A stretch of DNA of 50,244 nucleotides from an uncultured Mycoplasmatota bacterium (GTDB lineage: Bacteria; Bacillota_I; Bacilli_A; RF39; UBA660), in contig UQXO01000011.1 in the NCBI GenBank assembly GCA_900545005.1, forward strand, positions 1 to 50,244, given 5' to 3'. Under the pieces are notes generated by a model that ran no database searches, was not told the origin of the DNA, and worked only from the letters and a program-made list of their open reading frames with translations. This document shows, one piece after another, positions 42,505 through 50,244 of this stretch. The number at the start of each line of letters is the position of its first letter. Within the stretch, counting starts at the first letter, position 1. The translations under genes were made by a program, and so were the position numbers.

Positions 42505-43440
42505 ATGAATACAAATGATTTTTATAATGATAATACACCAAGTCGCGTTAGAAAGAATGCTAACCTTTATAAAAGAATAGATGCATCGAAGATTGATGAA
42601 GTAGAACTTCCTAAGAAGGAAGAACTTTTGGAGAATAATACTTCGACTATTGATGTAGAAAAGTTAAAAAGTATGCTTGATAAGAAGTATCGTGATTCGG
42701 AAAATGATAGTCGTAATACAGATAGTAGTGTTAAAGAGAGTATTAATTTAGAAGAGACTAGAGAATACAATTTAGATATGGCTTTAAATAAAGCTAGAGA
42801 TAATGATGATACTGATTATAAAATCGAGAGATTAAAGAAACTTAATGATACGAATGCTTCTATATTAGATGGGTTAAATATTAAAGATACAAGCACTTCT
42901 AAAGAGATAGAAAGACCTAGTAAAGTTAGTAGTGATTCTAAGAAGTTAATTGAGCTTATAGATACGATTAATCTTAAGGAACAGGAAGGGTATGATAGTA
43001 TTCTTAAAAGTGGTAATTCTGATGCTAATATAAATTTAGAGGATGAGGATACTACGGGGATACTAGATAGTCTTAAGGGAGATAATGAGGAAACTAAGGT
43101 AGTTGGAGCGGCTTCTTTAGATAAGGATTCTGTAAACTTAGAGGATACTAAATATGAAGATATAGATTTAGATGATACTAAGGAGGAGTTTGATACTACG
43201 GAAGTGGTTAATCGGGATGATACGAGTGAATTTACGGATAGTATTGAACTTACTACGACCCAGATATTTACGAAAGAGGATTTTGATGATTTTGATGATT
43301 TAAAAGAGGCTACTAAGCCTAAAATACTTGTTAAGATTCTTATATTTATTATTATAATAGCAGTTATTCTAGGGACTATTTTTGTTTTAGATAGAGTGTT
43401 AGATTTGGGAATATTAAGTAGATTAGGGATTAACTTTTAG
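42505..43440 (+). CDS. Acidic tail-anchored protein of unknown function
   Basis: 311 residues. About 265 residues of polar, Asp/Glu/Ser/Thr-rich, probably disordered sequence with short motifs such as KKLIELIDTINLKEQEGYDSIL, then one membrane segment at the end (ILVKILIFIIIIAVILGTIFVL) and about 15 outside residues. No signal peptide, so the bulk should be cytoplasmic. Not recognised. It stands directly upstream of yunB, and such layout recalls sporulation or division proteins with a long cytoplasmic arm. GAGGTATGAT precedes the ATG. Confidence 0.7.
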   Translation: MNTNDFYNDNTPSRVRKNANLYKRIDASKIDEVELPKKEELLENNTSTIDVEKLKSMLDKKYRDSENDSRNTDSSVKESINLEETREYNLDMALNKARDNDDTDYKIERLKKLNDTNASILDGLNIKDTSTSKEIERPSKVSSDSKKLIELIDTINLKEQEGYDSILKSGNSDANINLEDEDTTGILDSLKGDNEETKVVGAASLDKDSVNLEDTKYEDIDLDDTKEEFDTTEVVNRDDTSEFTDSIELTTTQIFTKEDFDDFDDLKEATKPKILVKILIFIIIIAVILGTIFVLDRVLDLGILSRLGINF

Positions 43441-43473
43441 AGAGGAATGTTTAAATAGTTCTTCTCTTTTTTT
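43439..43473 (+). terminator. Terminator-like hairpin
   Basis: AGAGAGGAA/TTCTTCTCT with an 11-base loop and a T run, overlapping the stop of the acidic protein gene. Confidence 0.75.
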
Positions 43474-43494
43474 GATTATTTAATATATTTTAAT

Positions 43495-44178
43495 ATGAGA
43501 AAGTTTAAAAGAAGAGTTATTCTTAAGAATTATATATTTATCTATTTAGTTATTATTTTCATAGAGGTATTTTATTCTATAGATAAGATTGGTTTAATGA
43601 TTAGTCCTAAGATGATTAATATCATTAAGAATAATATATCCTATTATGATAATATTCTAATAGAAGAGTATTTAGATACTAAAGAGTTAAGGGATTCTTA
43701 TATAGAGGAGTTAATTACTATAGATAAGAATAGTAAGGAAGAGATAGTTAATATAGATATAAATACTTCTAAGAGTTATATACTTCTAAATAAAATTGTT
43801 AATAATCTTAAGAATAGTAATAGTACCTATAGAGATATGTATGCTAAGAATAAAAAGAATTATATAGTACTTAGATATCCAATAGGACTTATTAGTAATA
43901 ATATACTTATTAATAATCTAGGATATAGGATTCCTATTAGATTAGAACTTAATAGTAATATATTAACTGGTATAAAGAGTAAAGTTACTAATTATGGACT
44001 TAATAATGCTTTAATAGAGGTATATCTTAGGGTTAAGTTTACTTCTAATGTCGTATATTTTTCTTTAGATGATAGGGTAGATAATGAATATGAGATATTA
44101 TTAGCTTCGAAGATGATTATGGGGAGAGTTCCTGAGATGTTTAATGGGTATTTAGAGAAGAGTATAGATTCTAATTAG
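43495..44178 (+). CDS. yunB: Sporulation protein YunB
   Basis: 227 residues. N-terminal membrane segment (about 12-30), then the YunB core: YPIGLISNNILINNLGYRIPIRLELNSN, KVTNYGLNNALIEVYLRVKF and the closing KMIMGRVPEMFNGYL. YunB is needed for efficient sporulation in Bacillus; biochemical role unknown. No ribosome binding site is visible before the ATG. Confidence 0.85.
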   Translation: MRKFKRRVILKNYIFIYLVIIFIEVFYSIDKIGLMISPKMINIIKNNISYYDNILIEEYLDTKELRDSYIEELITIDKNSKEEIVNIDINTSKSYILLNKIVNNLKNSNSTYRDMYAKNKKNYIVLRYPIGLISNNILINNLGYRIPIRLELNSNILTGIKSKVTNYGLNNALIEVYLRVKFTSNVVYFSLDDRVDNEYEILLASKMIMGRVPEMFNGYLEKSIDSN

Positions 44179-44206
44179 AGGGGGATAATATATTATTTAA
44201 GATATA

Positions 44207-44405
44207 TTTTCATAGAGTTATATACTTTAGAAAAATAGTAGGTGAATACTGGGTTTAAAGCTTATTTGACTATAATTTTGACTAGAATAGAATTAATAAT
44301 TCTGCTATTTTATGGTTTAAAATGTCCCTTTGTTATGCTAAAATTAGAGTATAAGTTAAAAATAGATGACGATTTTATACTTTGATAGAGTTATATACTC
44401 TGTGA
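44207..44405. repeat. MITE-like repeat, copy B (inverted)
   Basis: About 200 bp that align with the reverse complement of 684-961 along their whole length. Its left end CATAGAGTTATATACTTTAG equals the complement of copy A's right end. Its right end GATAGAGT/ACTCTGTG equals copy A's left palindrome in decayed form. Copy A holds an extra block with a second TAGTCAAAA-TTGTGGTC motif, absent here. Found about 100 bases before the second paralogous surface gene. The rest of 44179-44502 is AT-rich with no further feature. Confidence 0.65.
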
Positions 44406-44502
44406 ATAGAAATTTGGTAAAAAGATAATGGTTTCTGGTTTTTTAATACATTCTTAGTATTATTTATTTTTAACGGGAAATAATAGAAGTAAAGGATAAT
44501 AT

Positions 44503-45948
44503 ATGAAAAGAAATGTGGGTAAAAAAAGACTTGCCTTTATTCTAGTGGCAGTCTGTTTAGTGGGGTTAATTGGTATTGGAATATCGTATTCATATTACTT
44601 AGCTAATATTAGTACCAGTAATGAAGAAAATAAGAATAGTAATATTACGACTACTACTATTACTAATGTGGTTATGGATATGCAAGGTAAAATATCTAGT
44701 AATGGGGCTTATCCTGGACATAAGATGGTAAAAGAAGTAGTAGTAAGAGGTATAGGAGAGAGTAATAGTATGTCTGCTAATGCATCTATAAAGATTACAC
44801 CAGATTTAGGAGATTTCTCATCTGATGTAACTTGGAAGTTATACAAGTCAGAAGAGGCTATAACTTGTAGTTCAACTCTTCATAAAGAAGGTAATATCTA
44901 TGAAGAATCTACCTGTAATATACCAGCTAATGCAACTCTAGAATTAGAGGGTACTTCTGGAACTAAATATAAAAACATTGTAGTAAGTCCTAATACAGAG
45001 ACTAAATATTACTTAGTAATAGAGTATGCAAATAAGGCTGATGAGAATCAAAGTAATCAGATGGGTAAATCATTTAGTGTTGATATCGGTATAGGAGAGA
45101 AAATAACATCAATGAGTGATAAAATTACTGATTTAGCTAAAACGGATACAGTTAATTTAGCTACTGATGATGTTGATAATAATGTAAGGTATATTGGAGC
45201 TAATCCAAATAATTATGTATACTTTAACTGTAGTGATTATAATAGTCCAACGGCTGATACTTGTGAGTTATGGCGTATTATTGGGGTATTTAATAATGTA
45301 ACTAAGTCTGATGGCTCTAAAGAAAATCTTGTTAAGATAATAAGAGATGATAGTATTGGGGATATTGCTTGGGATGATAATAATGTCAATGATTGGAGTA
45401 CCGCAACATTACAACAAAACTTGAATAGTGGAACGTATTATACAACGACATTAAAAAATGATACAACCAGAAATGCTATTGAAGAAGTAGTCTGGAATTT
45501 AGGCGGAAGTTCAACTTATAATGATGTAACACCAAGTATGTTTTATGAAAGAGAAAGAGGAACAACGGTATATAGTGGCAGACCAACTACCTGGACAAGC
45601 AAGATAGGTTTAATGTACCCAAGTGATTATGGATATGCTACCAGTGGTGGGTCTTCTAAAGATAGAGCAGCTTGTCTAGCAAAAGAACTATTAAATTGGT
45701 ATGAAGACGATTTTTTTGATTGTTCTGAAAATGATTATTTAAATAACTTAAGTTATTATCAATGGACATTGGCGCCTTTTTCGGCTGGTGCTGGCGTTGT
45801 GTTCCGTGTGGACTACGACGGCGGTGTCTACAAAGATATTGCTAACACTACTTATGCGGTTCGGCCTGCGCTTTTTCTGAAATCTAATATCCAAGTTGAT
45901 AAAGGTACAGGAGCAAAAAGCGACCCGTATCAGTTGAAAATGCAGTAA
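44503..45948 (+). CDS. Surface protein with lectin-like variable C-terminus, paralog
   Basis: 481 residues. A SipW-type signal (FILVAVCLVGLIGIGISYSYYL) is followed by a Thr/Asn-rich TasA-like domain (about 45-200). The C-terminal domain is shared with 1036-2394 (NVRYIGANPNNYVYFNCSDYN, IEEVVWNLGG, GLMYPSDYGYATSGG, VRPALFLKSN, GTGAKSDPYQL). N-terminal parts of the two paralogs are unrelated, so the C-terminal module has been moved between carriers. In the body base changes are mostly silent (TAT/TAC, AAT/AAC); in 45760-45891 they are mostly amino acid-changing. The start has AAAGGATAATAT upstream. Confidence 0.82.
   Translation: MKRNVGKKRLAFILVAVCLVGLIGIGISYSYYLANISTSNEENKNSNITTTTITNVVMDMQGKISSNGAYPGHKMVKEVVVRGIGESNSMSANASIKITPDLGDFSSDVTWKLYKSEEAITCSSTLHKEGNIYEESTCNIPANATLELEGTSGTKYKNIVVSPNTETKYYLVIEYANKADENQSNQMGKSFSVDIGIGEKITSMSDKITDLAKTDTVNLATDDVDNNVRYIGANPNNYVYFNCSDYNSPTADTCELWRIIGVFNNVTKSDGSKENLVKIIRDDSIGDIAWDDNNVNDWSTATLQQNLNSGTYYTTTLKNDTTRNAIEEVVWNLGGSSTYNDVTPSMFYERERGTTVYSGRPTTWTSKIGLMYPSDYGYATSGGSSKDRAACLAKELLNWYEDDFFDCSENDYLNNLSYYQWTLAPFSAGAGVVFRVDYDGGVYKDIANTTYAVRPALFLKSNIQVDKGTGAKSDPYQLKMQ
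45760..45891 (+). repeat. Putative DGR variable repeat VR2
   Basis: Ungapped counterpart of 2206-2337, 132 bp, same codon frame, 29 differences. Encoded residues at the same sites differ (for example D/F, A/G, Y/G, Y/V, G/R, N/D, W/Y, R/G, D/K, G/I, G/Y, L/A), while LAP, VYxD, VRPALFLKS stay fixed. Downstream, a GC-rich hairpin starts 18 bases after the stop codon, which is where some DGRs keep a required hairpin. Confidence 0.6.
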
Positions 45949-45965
45949 AGTAAATACGGAATAAA

Positions 45966-46104
45966 GGGCCACTTGCTTGGCTCTTAGAGAAGCTTGGCCC
46001 AGTAGAAAAATAAATATGAGAATAATGAAAACGATAGTGAGTACAAGGAAGATAAAATCGAGGGCGTAAGTCCTCGAAGGGGCTTTAAGAGGGCGAAAGC
46101 CCTC
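45966..46104 (+). ncRNA. GC-rich structured RNA candidate
   Basis: Three strong stems in 139 bases: an outer GGGCCA/TGGCCC with an inner GCTT/AAGC and CTC-TTA-GAG (45966-46000); CGAGGGC-GTAA-GTCCTCG (46059-46076); and GAGGGC-GAAA-GCCCTC (46089-46104). The last two have GNRA tetraloops, a mark of folded RNA. GC is far above the surroundings. It lies between the two surface genes, after a variable repeat and before the 46137 start. Possible jobs: terminator and leader, DGR-associated hairpin, or an independent RNA. Family not recognised. Confidence 0.45.
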
Positions 46105-46136
46105 CGCCTATTTTGAACTTGTTTGAGGATTTATAT

Positions 46137-48053
46137 ATGAGAGATAAGTTAATTAATAAAAAATTTGTAATTATAGCAATAGCATTAGTTTTTTTGCTGA
46201 CTATAGGATTTTCCTATGCTTGGTGGCGTTTAAGCTTTGTTCAAGATAAGGCTAATACGGCTGTAAGTAAGTGTTTGAAATTAGAACTTGCTAATCAAGC
46301 AAATGAAATAAACTTGACTAATATGTATCCGATTAGTGATGAAGAAGGAAAAGCTTTAACACCACTTACTTTTACTTTAAAGAATACTTGTAGTATGTCA
46401 GCTAAATATACATTAAATTTAGAGATGTTAGAAGGTACTACTTTAAATAGTAATTATTTAGCAGTATTAGTTAATAATAAAGATATTAAGTTATTAAGTA
46501 GTTATAATACGGCTATAACAGTAGTAAAGGGTAGTACGGAATCGAGAACTCTTGATACAGGAGTATTACAAGCTAATGGATCAAAAGATTATAGTATCTC
46601 AATTTGGATGGATAAAAATGTTACTTTAGCAGATGATGCTCAAAATAAGACTTTTAAATCGAAAGTAGTAGTAGATGCAGAGGCAACTGAGACTGTTGCT
46701 GATAAAATAATAGCTCAGTTAGATACAACTGGCAAATGTCCGGTGGTAAATGATAATGGTACGATATATGTTTCTAAATCAGAGTCAACTGACGGTTATA
46801 TATGCAGTGCCCCAGATGCTTATGGTACTAGTTACTATTATCGTGGAAATGTAATAAATAATTATGTTAAATTTGGGAAGTGGAGTGATGATGCTCCTGT
46901 TGTAGTACGTGGATATTGTGGCGGTTCAAATGGTGGATATATTGAATACGCATCTGTTACTGCTTGTCAAAATGCTGGCTATTGTAATCAAAATTGTACT
47001 GTGGTTACAGACAATGCTGGAAAAGATATGTATTGGCGTATTATTCGTGTAAATGGTGATGGCACGTTTAGATTAATATATGATGGAACTGTGGCTCATT
47101 CTAATTCTGAAAAAAGTGAAGACAGACAAATTGGATATAGTGGCTTTAATAACGAATACGATGATAATACATATATTGGTTATATGTATAGTGAGAAAAA
47201 TAAACTTTTTGAAGAGCATTTAACTTCCTCTTTGCAAAATACGAGCTCTCTTTATATAGCTAAAGAATATATTTTGGATGAAAGTAAAAAAACCTTTACA
47301 TTAAAAGATCCGTTTGAAATATTGGCAAGTGATTTAACGACAGATTACATAGGCTATTATAAATCCTCGAATCCAAATAAATATTCAGATAATGATGAGA
47401 TTTATATGTTAAGCTCTATAACTGCTGGAGATACAAGTACAACTGTTGATTATACAAGAATGTCTTACGGAACTTCATCTTCAGAAGAAGCTCAAACTAA
47501 TTTACATAGTTCAACTATAAAAAAATATTTAGATGATTGGTATAAAACTAATATTTTAGGCTCAAGTAATGAATTATTTTTAACTGATAATATTTTTTGT
47601 AATGATCGTTCAATTAATAGTCATAAAGTCAACAGTAACTATAGCAATCTAGGATATTGGCGAGAGCAAACTTCATATCGCTTTGGGTGGGGGTATTCTA
47701 ATAATATTTTGTTAACTTGCCCACAACGAAATGATGCTTTTACCGTTAGTGATACTGTTAATGGTAATGGAGCTTTAACTTATCCAATTGGATTGGTTTC
47801 TGCAGATGAAGGATTTTTAGCTGGAGGCAGTTCTAACAACAATAATTATTATCTATATTCAGGAATATATTATTGGACTTCTTCTCCATATCGTTATGAT
47901 ACTTGGTCCAGTGTTAATCTCGTGACTTCATATGGTAGTGTGTATGGTGGTAATGGCACTGCATATTGGGCTGGTGTAAGACCTGTCATAAATATTAAAC
48001 CAGAAGCATTGAAATTTGGTTCGGGGACTATGGATGATCCTTATCATTTATAA
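46137..48053 (+). CDS. Large SipW-type surface protein with lectin-like C-terminus
   Basis: 638 residues. SipW/TasA-type signal (VIIAIALVFLLTIGFSYAWWRL), a TasA-like N-terminal domain (about 25-200; FTLKNTCSMSAKYTLNLEMLEG), a Cys-rich part (GYCGGSNGGYIEYAS; CQNAGYCNQNC), then a lectin-like domain with MYWRIIRVNGDGTFRLIYDG and ending YYWTSSPYRYDTW...GVRPVINIKPEALKFGSGTMDDPYHL. The ending GSGT-x-DPY-x-L is shared with both paralogs. ATG 46137 with TGAGGA 7 bases before it is preferred over a TTG at 46113. It has no close partner here, so variability in its C-terminus cannot be tested. A terminator like that of 1036-2394 follows. Confidence 0.8.
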   Translation: MRDKLINKKFVIIAIALVFLLTIGFSYAWWRLSFVQDKANTAVSKCLKLELANQANEINLTNMYPISDEEGKALTPLTFTLKNTCSMSAKYTLNLEMLEGTTLNSNYLAVLVNNKDIKLLSSYNTAITVVKGSTESRTLDTGVLQANGSKDYSISIWMDKNVTLADDAQNKTFKSKVVVDAEATETVADKIIAQLDTTGKCPVVNDNGTIYVSKSESTDGYICSAPDAYGTSYYYRGNVINNYVKFGKWSDDAPVVVRGYCGGSNGGYIEYASVTACQNAGYCNQNCTVVTDNAGKDMYWRIIRVNGDGTFRLIYDGTVAHSNSEKSEDRQIGYSGFNNEYDDNTYIGYMYSEKNKLFEEHLTSSLQNTSSLYIAKEYILDESKKTFTLKDPFEILASDLTTDYIGYYKSSNPNKYSDNDEIYMLSSITAGDTSTTVDYTRMSYGTSSSEEAQTNLHSSTIKKYLDDWYKTNILGSSNELFLTDNIFCNDRSINSHKVNSNYSNLGYWREQTSYRFGWGYSNNILLTCPQRNDAFTVSDTVNGNGALTYPIGLVSADEGFLAGGSSNNNNYYLYSGIYYWTSSPYRYDTWSSVNLVTSYGSVYGGNGTAYWAGVRPVINIKPEALKFGSGTMDDPYHL

Positions 48054-48065
48054 AATGTAAAATAG

Positions 48066-48094
48066 AAAGTCATAACTAGAGAGTATGGCTTTTT
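48066..48094 (+). terminator. Intrinsic terminator
   Basis: AAAGTCATA/TATGGCTTT and T run; a weaker near copy of the one at 2406-2438. Confidence 0.75.
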
Positions 48095-48177
48095 AAGAGT
48101 AGTTTTATTCTAGTAAATTTATAGTTTTAAAACTTAAAAACTATGGTATACTATAAGAGGAATAGTAGGTGATTTTG

Positions 48178-49014
48178 ATGGATATATTTATTTCTATTGG
48201 ATTTGATACAGCCTTGAAGAAATATATTTTATTTACGGAGAAAAATCATCGGGAGCTTGCTACTGATTACTTAGTATATGTTATTATGATGTTAATATTC
48301 ATTTATACTAAAGTAGATATTATGAATCCTTATTTAGCTAGATATAAAGATGGTGCTGGTAGTCTTAGAAGAAATCTAATGAAATATGGATATAGTGACT
48401 TTAAGATACATAAATTCTTTAATGACTTAAATAACTATTTAGAAGTAGATAATTATAATAAGATATATAATCAATATAAGAATCCATATTTTATAGTACT
48501 ACAAGAAGACTTAATAGAAATGTTTTATCAAAAGACTTTAAGTATAGAAGTAAGTTTAGAAGAAAAGAAAAAGTTTAAGGACTTATTATATTCTAGTAAG
48601 AATAGTAATCCTTCAGTAAGAAAGATAAATAGTCTTTATAATACTTATTTAGATGGATCTTTAATATACTATAGTAATCTATTTAGTAAGAGTAATTATA
48701 ATATAAAGATACTTCCTAAGAAAGATAGATTATTAGATATGAGTGTTTATAGATTATTTAATCTTAATGAAGAGGATATAGTTAAAGTAAATAATAATAC
48801 TTTAGAAGAGATAAATAATGGGATATATAATTATTTTCATATAAATCCAATAGGAGTAAGAGCCTATGATAAGTTAATGAATAAAGTAAATAAATTAGCT
48901 AATACGAAGTATCGTTTAGCGAATAATAGTGGGAGTATTAATTTACTTTTGTTTACTAGTTTCTTTGGATTTATTATAGTCTTAGGAATTACGATAGGAC
49001 TTTTCTTAATATGA
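48178..49014 (+). CDS. Membrane-anchored protein of unknown function
   Basis: 278 residues. Short hydrophobic patch at about 32-48 (LVYVIMMLIFIYTK), a long charged Tyr/Asn/Lys-rich region, and a C-terminal membrane segment (LLLFTSFFGFIIVLGITIGLFLI). Not recognised. ATG 48178 has TAGGTGAT upstream, which decides the start. It overlaps the YutD gene by 4 bases (ATGA), so the two are co-translated. Confidence 0.65.
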   Translation: MDIFISIGFDTALKKYILFTEKNHRELATDYLVYVIMMLIFIYTKVDIMNPYLARYKDGAGSLRRNLMKYGYSDFKIHKFFNDLNNYLEVDNYNKIYNQYKNPYFIVLQEDLIEMFYQKTLSIEVSLEEKKKFKDLLYSSKNSNPSVRKINSLYNTYLDGSLIYYSNLFSKSNYNIKILPKKDRLLDMSVYRLFNLNEEDIVKVNNNTLEEINNGIYNYFHINPIGVRAYDKLMNKVNKLANTKYRLANNSGSINLLLFTSFFGFIIVLGITIGLFLI

Positions 49015-49298
49015 AAACAAAAGTATTTAATGATGTTACTTATTATATTCTAAAGGATGATAATAATATTTTAGATGAGATGGATATAAGTGAGAAATTA
49101 ACTGAGTATTTTGATGATTTTGATTATGTAGTAGGAGATATTAGTTATAATCTTTTAAGACTAAAGGGATTTAAAAGAAATAGTAAGAGTAATAATAAGT
49201 ATAATAGAATTGATTTTTTAGATGAATATTTAAGTAAATATTGTGCTTATGGTGCTAAATGGTTTATAATTAGTAAGGTATATAAAGATATAAAATAA
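49011..49298 (+). CDS. yutD: YutD-family protein
   Basis: 95 residues. FDYVVGDISYNLLRLKGF and YLSKYCAYGAKWFIISKVY match the YutD (DUF1027) signature blocks D-Y-I-V-G-D-x-x-Y-x-x-L-R-L-K-G-F and Y-C-x-x-G-x. The family is widespread in Bacilli; function unknown. Overlaps the preceding gene by 4 bases. Confidence 0.82.
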   Translation: MKTKVFNDVTYYILKDDNNILDEMDISEKLTEYFDDFDYVVGDISYNLLRLKGFKRNSKSNNKYNRIDFLDEYLSKYCAYGAKWFIISKVYKDIK

Positions 49299-49314
49299 GT
49301 AAAGGATGGTTATT

Positions 49315-50064
49315 GTGATAGAAAAATTAGAAATATTAAAAGAAAATAATGATAAGTTAGTAGTAGACTATGTCAGTGCTTTTAGCTTAGTATTTAATGA
49401 AATAACGCATAATTTTGCAATTGTTACTAGTAATGAACTAGATCAAAATGGCTTAGTAAAATTAATGGTCAGTGAAGTAAGTAATGATACTTTGGTAAAA
49501 ATCAGTGATGAGGCTTTATGGGGCGAAGTTAAAAATGTTATGCGGGCTATTATCAGTAGTAGTAGTTATAATTATACTTATATTACGATTCCTAAGAGTA
49601 TAAAAGCTAAGACTGATTTTGCAAGAGTTATTGCGGTTCAGGAGGCTGCTAAGACCCAACTTATCAGTGATTATATGGCTAAAAAACCTATGGAAAATGT
49701 AGCAGCTCCGGTAAGTGATAGCTTAATTGATAATCCCGCGATTTATCCAACTGAAAATGCAGAAATTAGTACGGGAAGTGAGATAACACCAGGAATTGTT
49801 GTGGACACACCGGTAAATTCTAGTAATGAAGAAGTTAAAGCTGTTAATGTGATGGATGCGGTAAAAAAAGAGCCTACTGTAGCCGAACCTGAAGTATCAA
49901 TGGATGAATTAGTTAAAGATGCGATGGAGAAGAGTGAAGAACCAACTAATTTTGATAAAACTACAGAAGAGGATAAATTAGTAATAGATGCTACTTCGTT
50001 AATGAGAGAATTAGAAAACTATATAAGATTAGTAGTTAAAGATGAGATTAATAAGTCTAAGTAG
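49315..50064 (+). CDS. Unknown protein with acidic tail
   Basis: 249 residues. Globular part (about 1-120; VVDYVSAFSLVFNEITHNFAIVTS...YNYTYITIPKSIKAKTDF), then a Pro/Val/Glu-rich linker and a helical C-terminus (LVIDATSLMRELENYIRLVVKDEI). No family recognised. GTG 49315 is chosen since AAAGGATGG lies 6-7 bases before it; an ATG at 49306 falls inside that ribosome binding site. Follows yutD by 16 bases and ends the operon. Confidence 0.6.
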   Translation: MIEKLEILKENNDKLVVDYVSAFSLVFNEITHNFAIVTSNELDQNGLVKLMVSEVSNDTLVKISDEALWGEVKNVMRAIISSSSYNYTYITIPKSIKAKTDFARVIAVQEAAKTQLISDYMAKKPMENVAAPVSDSLIDNPAIYPTENAEISTGSEITPGIVVDTPVNSSNEEVKAVNVMDAVKKEPTVAEPEVSMDELVKDAMEKSEEPTNFDKTTEEDKLVIDATSLMRELENYIRLVVKDEINKSK

Positions 50065-50094
50065 CTATTAATCTTTTTTATATGATAGAAACAT

Positions 50095-50118
50095 TATAGA
50101 GAAATCTATAGTTTTTTT
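50095..50118 (+). terminator. Terminator of yutD operon
   Basis: TATAGA/TCTATA with loop GAAA and seven T. The last 126 bases of the window show no gene. Confidence 0.8.
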
Positions 50119-50244
50119 GTTATCTTGGAGTAAAAAATGTCCAAAAAATGTAATTTTTTAAATAAATTTAGCAATTTATGAACAAAAATCGACTTTGACC
50201 GCCAATATATATATATGAGGGGTATTTTTTAGAGCTTGATTATT

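Noticed and set aside
46051..46110. Group II intron domain V
   Set aside because: The two GNRA hairpins are too short and lack the AGC/CGT triad and bulge of domain V; no intron-encoded protein is near.
46113..46136. Upstream TTG start for the large surface protein
   Set aside because: It lies in the flank of the GC-rich hairpin without a ribosome binding site; ATG 46137 has TGAGGA at good spacing.
46137..48053. Third DGR target
   Set aside because: Same family ending (GVRPVINIK) but no near-identical partner in the window, so the adenine-linked pattern cannot be tested; kept as an ordinary surface protein.

Overview
This is an AT-rich chromosomal segment of a low-GC Bacillota (Firmicutes), most likely an uncultured gut-type member of class Bacilli. 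It uses the standard code, since TGA acts as stop throughout. Ribosome binding sites are AGGAGG- or AGGTGAT-like. Sporulation genes of the Bacillus type are spread through the window: dacB-spmA-spmB, spoVID-ysxE and yunB. The lineage therefore probably makes spores or descends from spore formers. I identify family and broad lineage only, not a species.

Layout. 1-1035: truncated IS200/IS605 transposase and a MITE-like repeat. 1036-6889: surface-protein cluster with a large secreted protein carrying a C-terminal variable-looking segment, a small TasA/camelysin-like protein, a SipW-type signal peptidase with an unusual membrane extension, a DUF5305-like membrane protein and a second lectin-like surface protein. 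6923-10147: UppP and a two-component system. 10213-15647: a five-gene Dlt-like operon (adenylating ligase, carrier protein, MBOAT, DltD-like) that also encodes a fold-III PLP decarboxylase. 15746-19210: small membrane and lipoproteins, an orphan leader or antisense locus, and dacB-spmA-spmB. 19340-20386: nine tRNA genes in two units. 20647-24269: XRE regulator, a frameshifted NERD protein, an unknown protein, two reverse-strand tRNAs and a metal permease. 24281-26897: remnant of a surface-protein gene, an orphan pseudopilin, nfo and an acyltransferase. 26979-35803: lysS, the spoVID-ysxE pair, a dockerin protein next to a cadherin-like membrane protein, a TagO-like enzyme with altered catalytic residues, and lepB. 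36076-42402: mostly reverse-strand housekeeping and unknown genes, YtxH, rubrerythrin, a 44-bp perfect palindrome, an AAA/DUF4143 ATPase and ferredoxin. 42505-50064: an acidic tail-anchored protein, yunB, a second copy of the MITE-like repeat, two more large surface proteins, and a yutD-containing operon.

The most interesting signal is the relation between the proteins at 1036-2394 and 44503-45948. Their bodies differ in the ordinary way. A 132-bp segment near each C-terminus, starting and ending at matching codons, differs at 29 positions with no indels; 21 of these are at codon positions 1 and 2, and only one is a C/T transition. Every differing column can be explained by an adenine in a common ancestor template. 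This is what a diversity-generating retroelement (DGR) leaves in its variable repeats. No reverse transcriptase or template repeat was recognised in this window, so the retroelement would have to lie elsewhere in the genome. The targets would be SipW-type exported surface proteins, so the picture is a diversified cell-surface display.

Second, the Dlt-like operon with an embedded PLP decarboxylase resembles the ligase/carrier/decarboxylase logic of butirosin side-chain assembly (BtrI/J/K). It may esterify envelope polymers with a decarboxylated aminoacyl group in place of, or as well as, D-alanine. That is inference.
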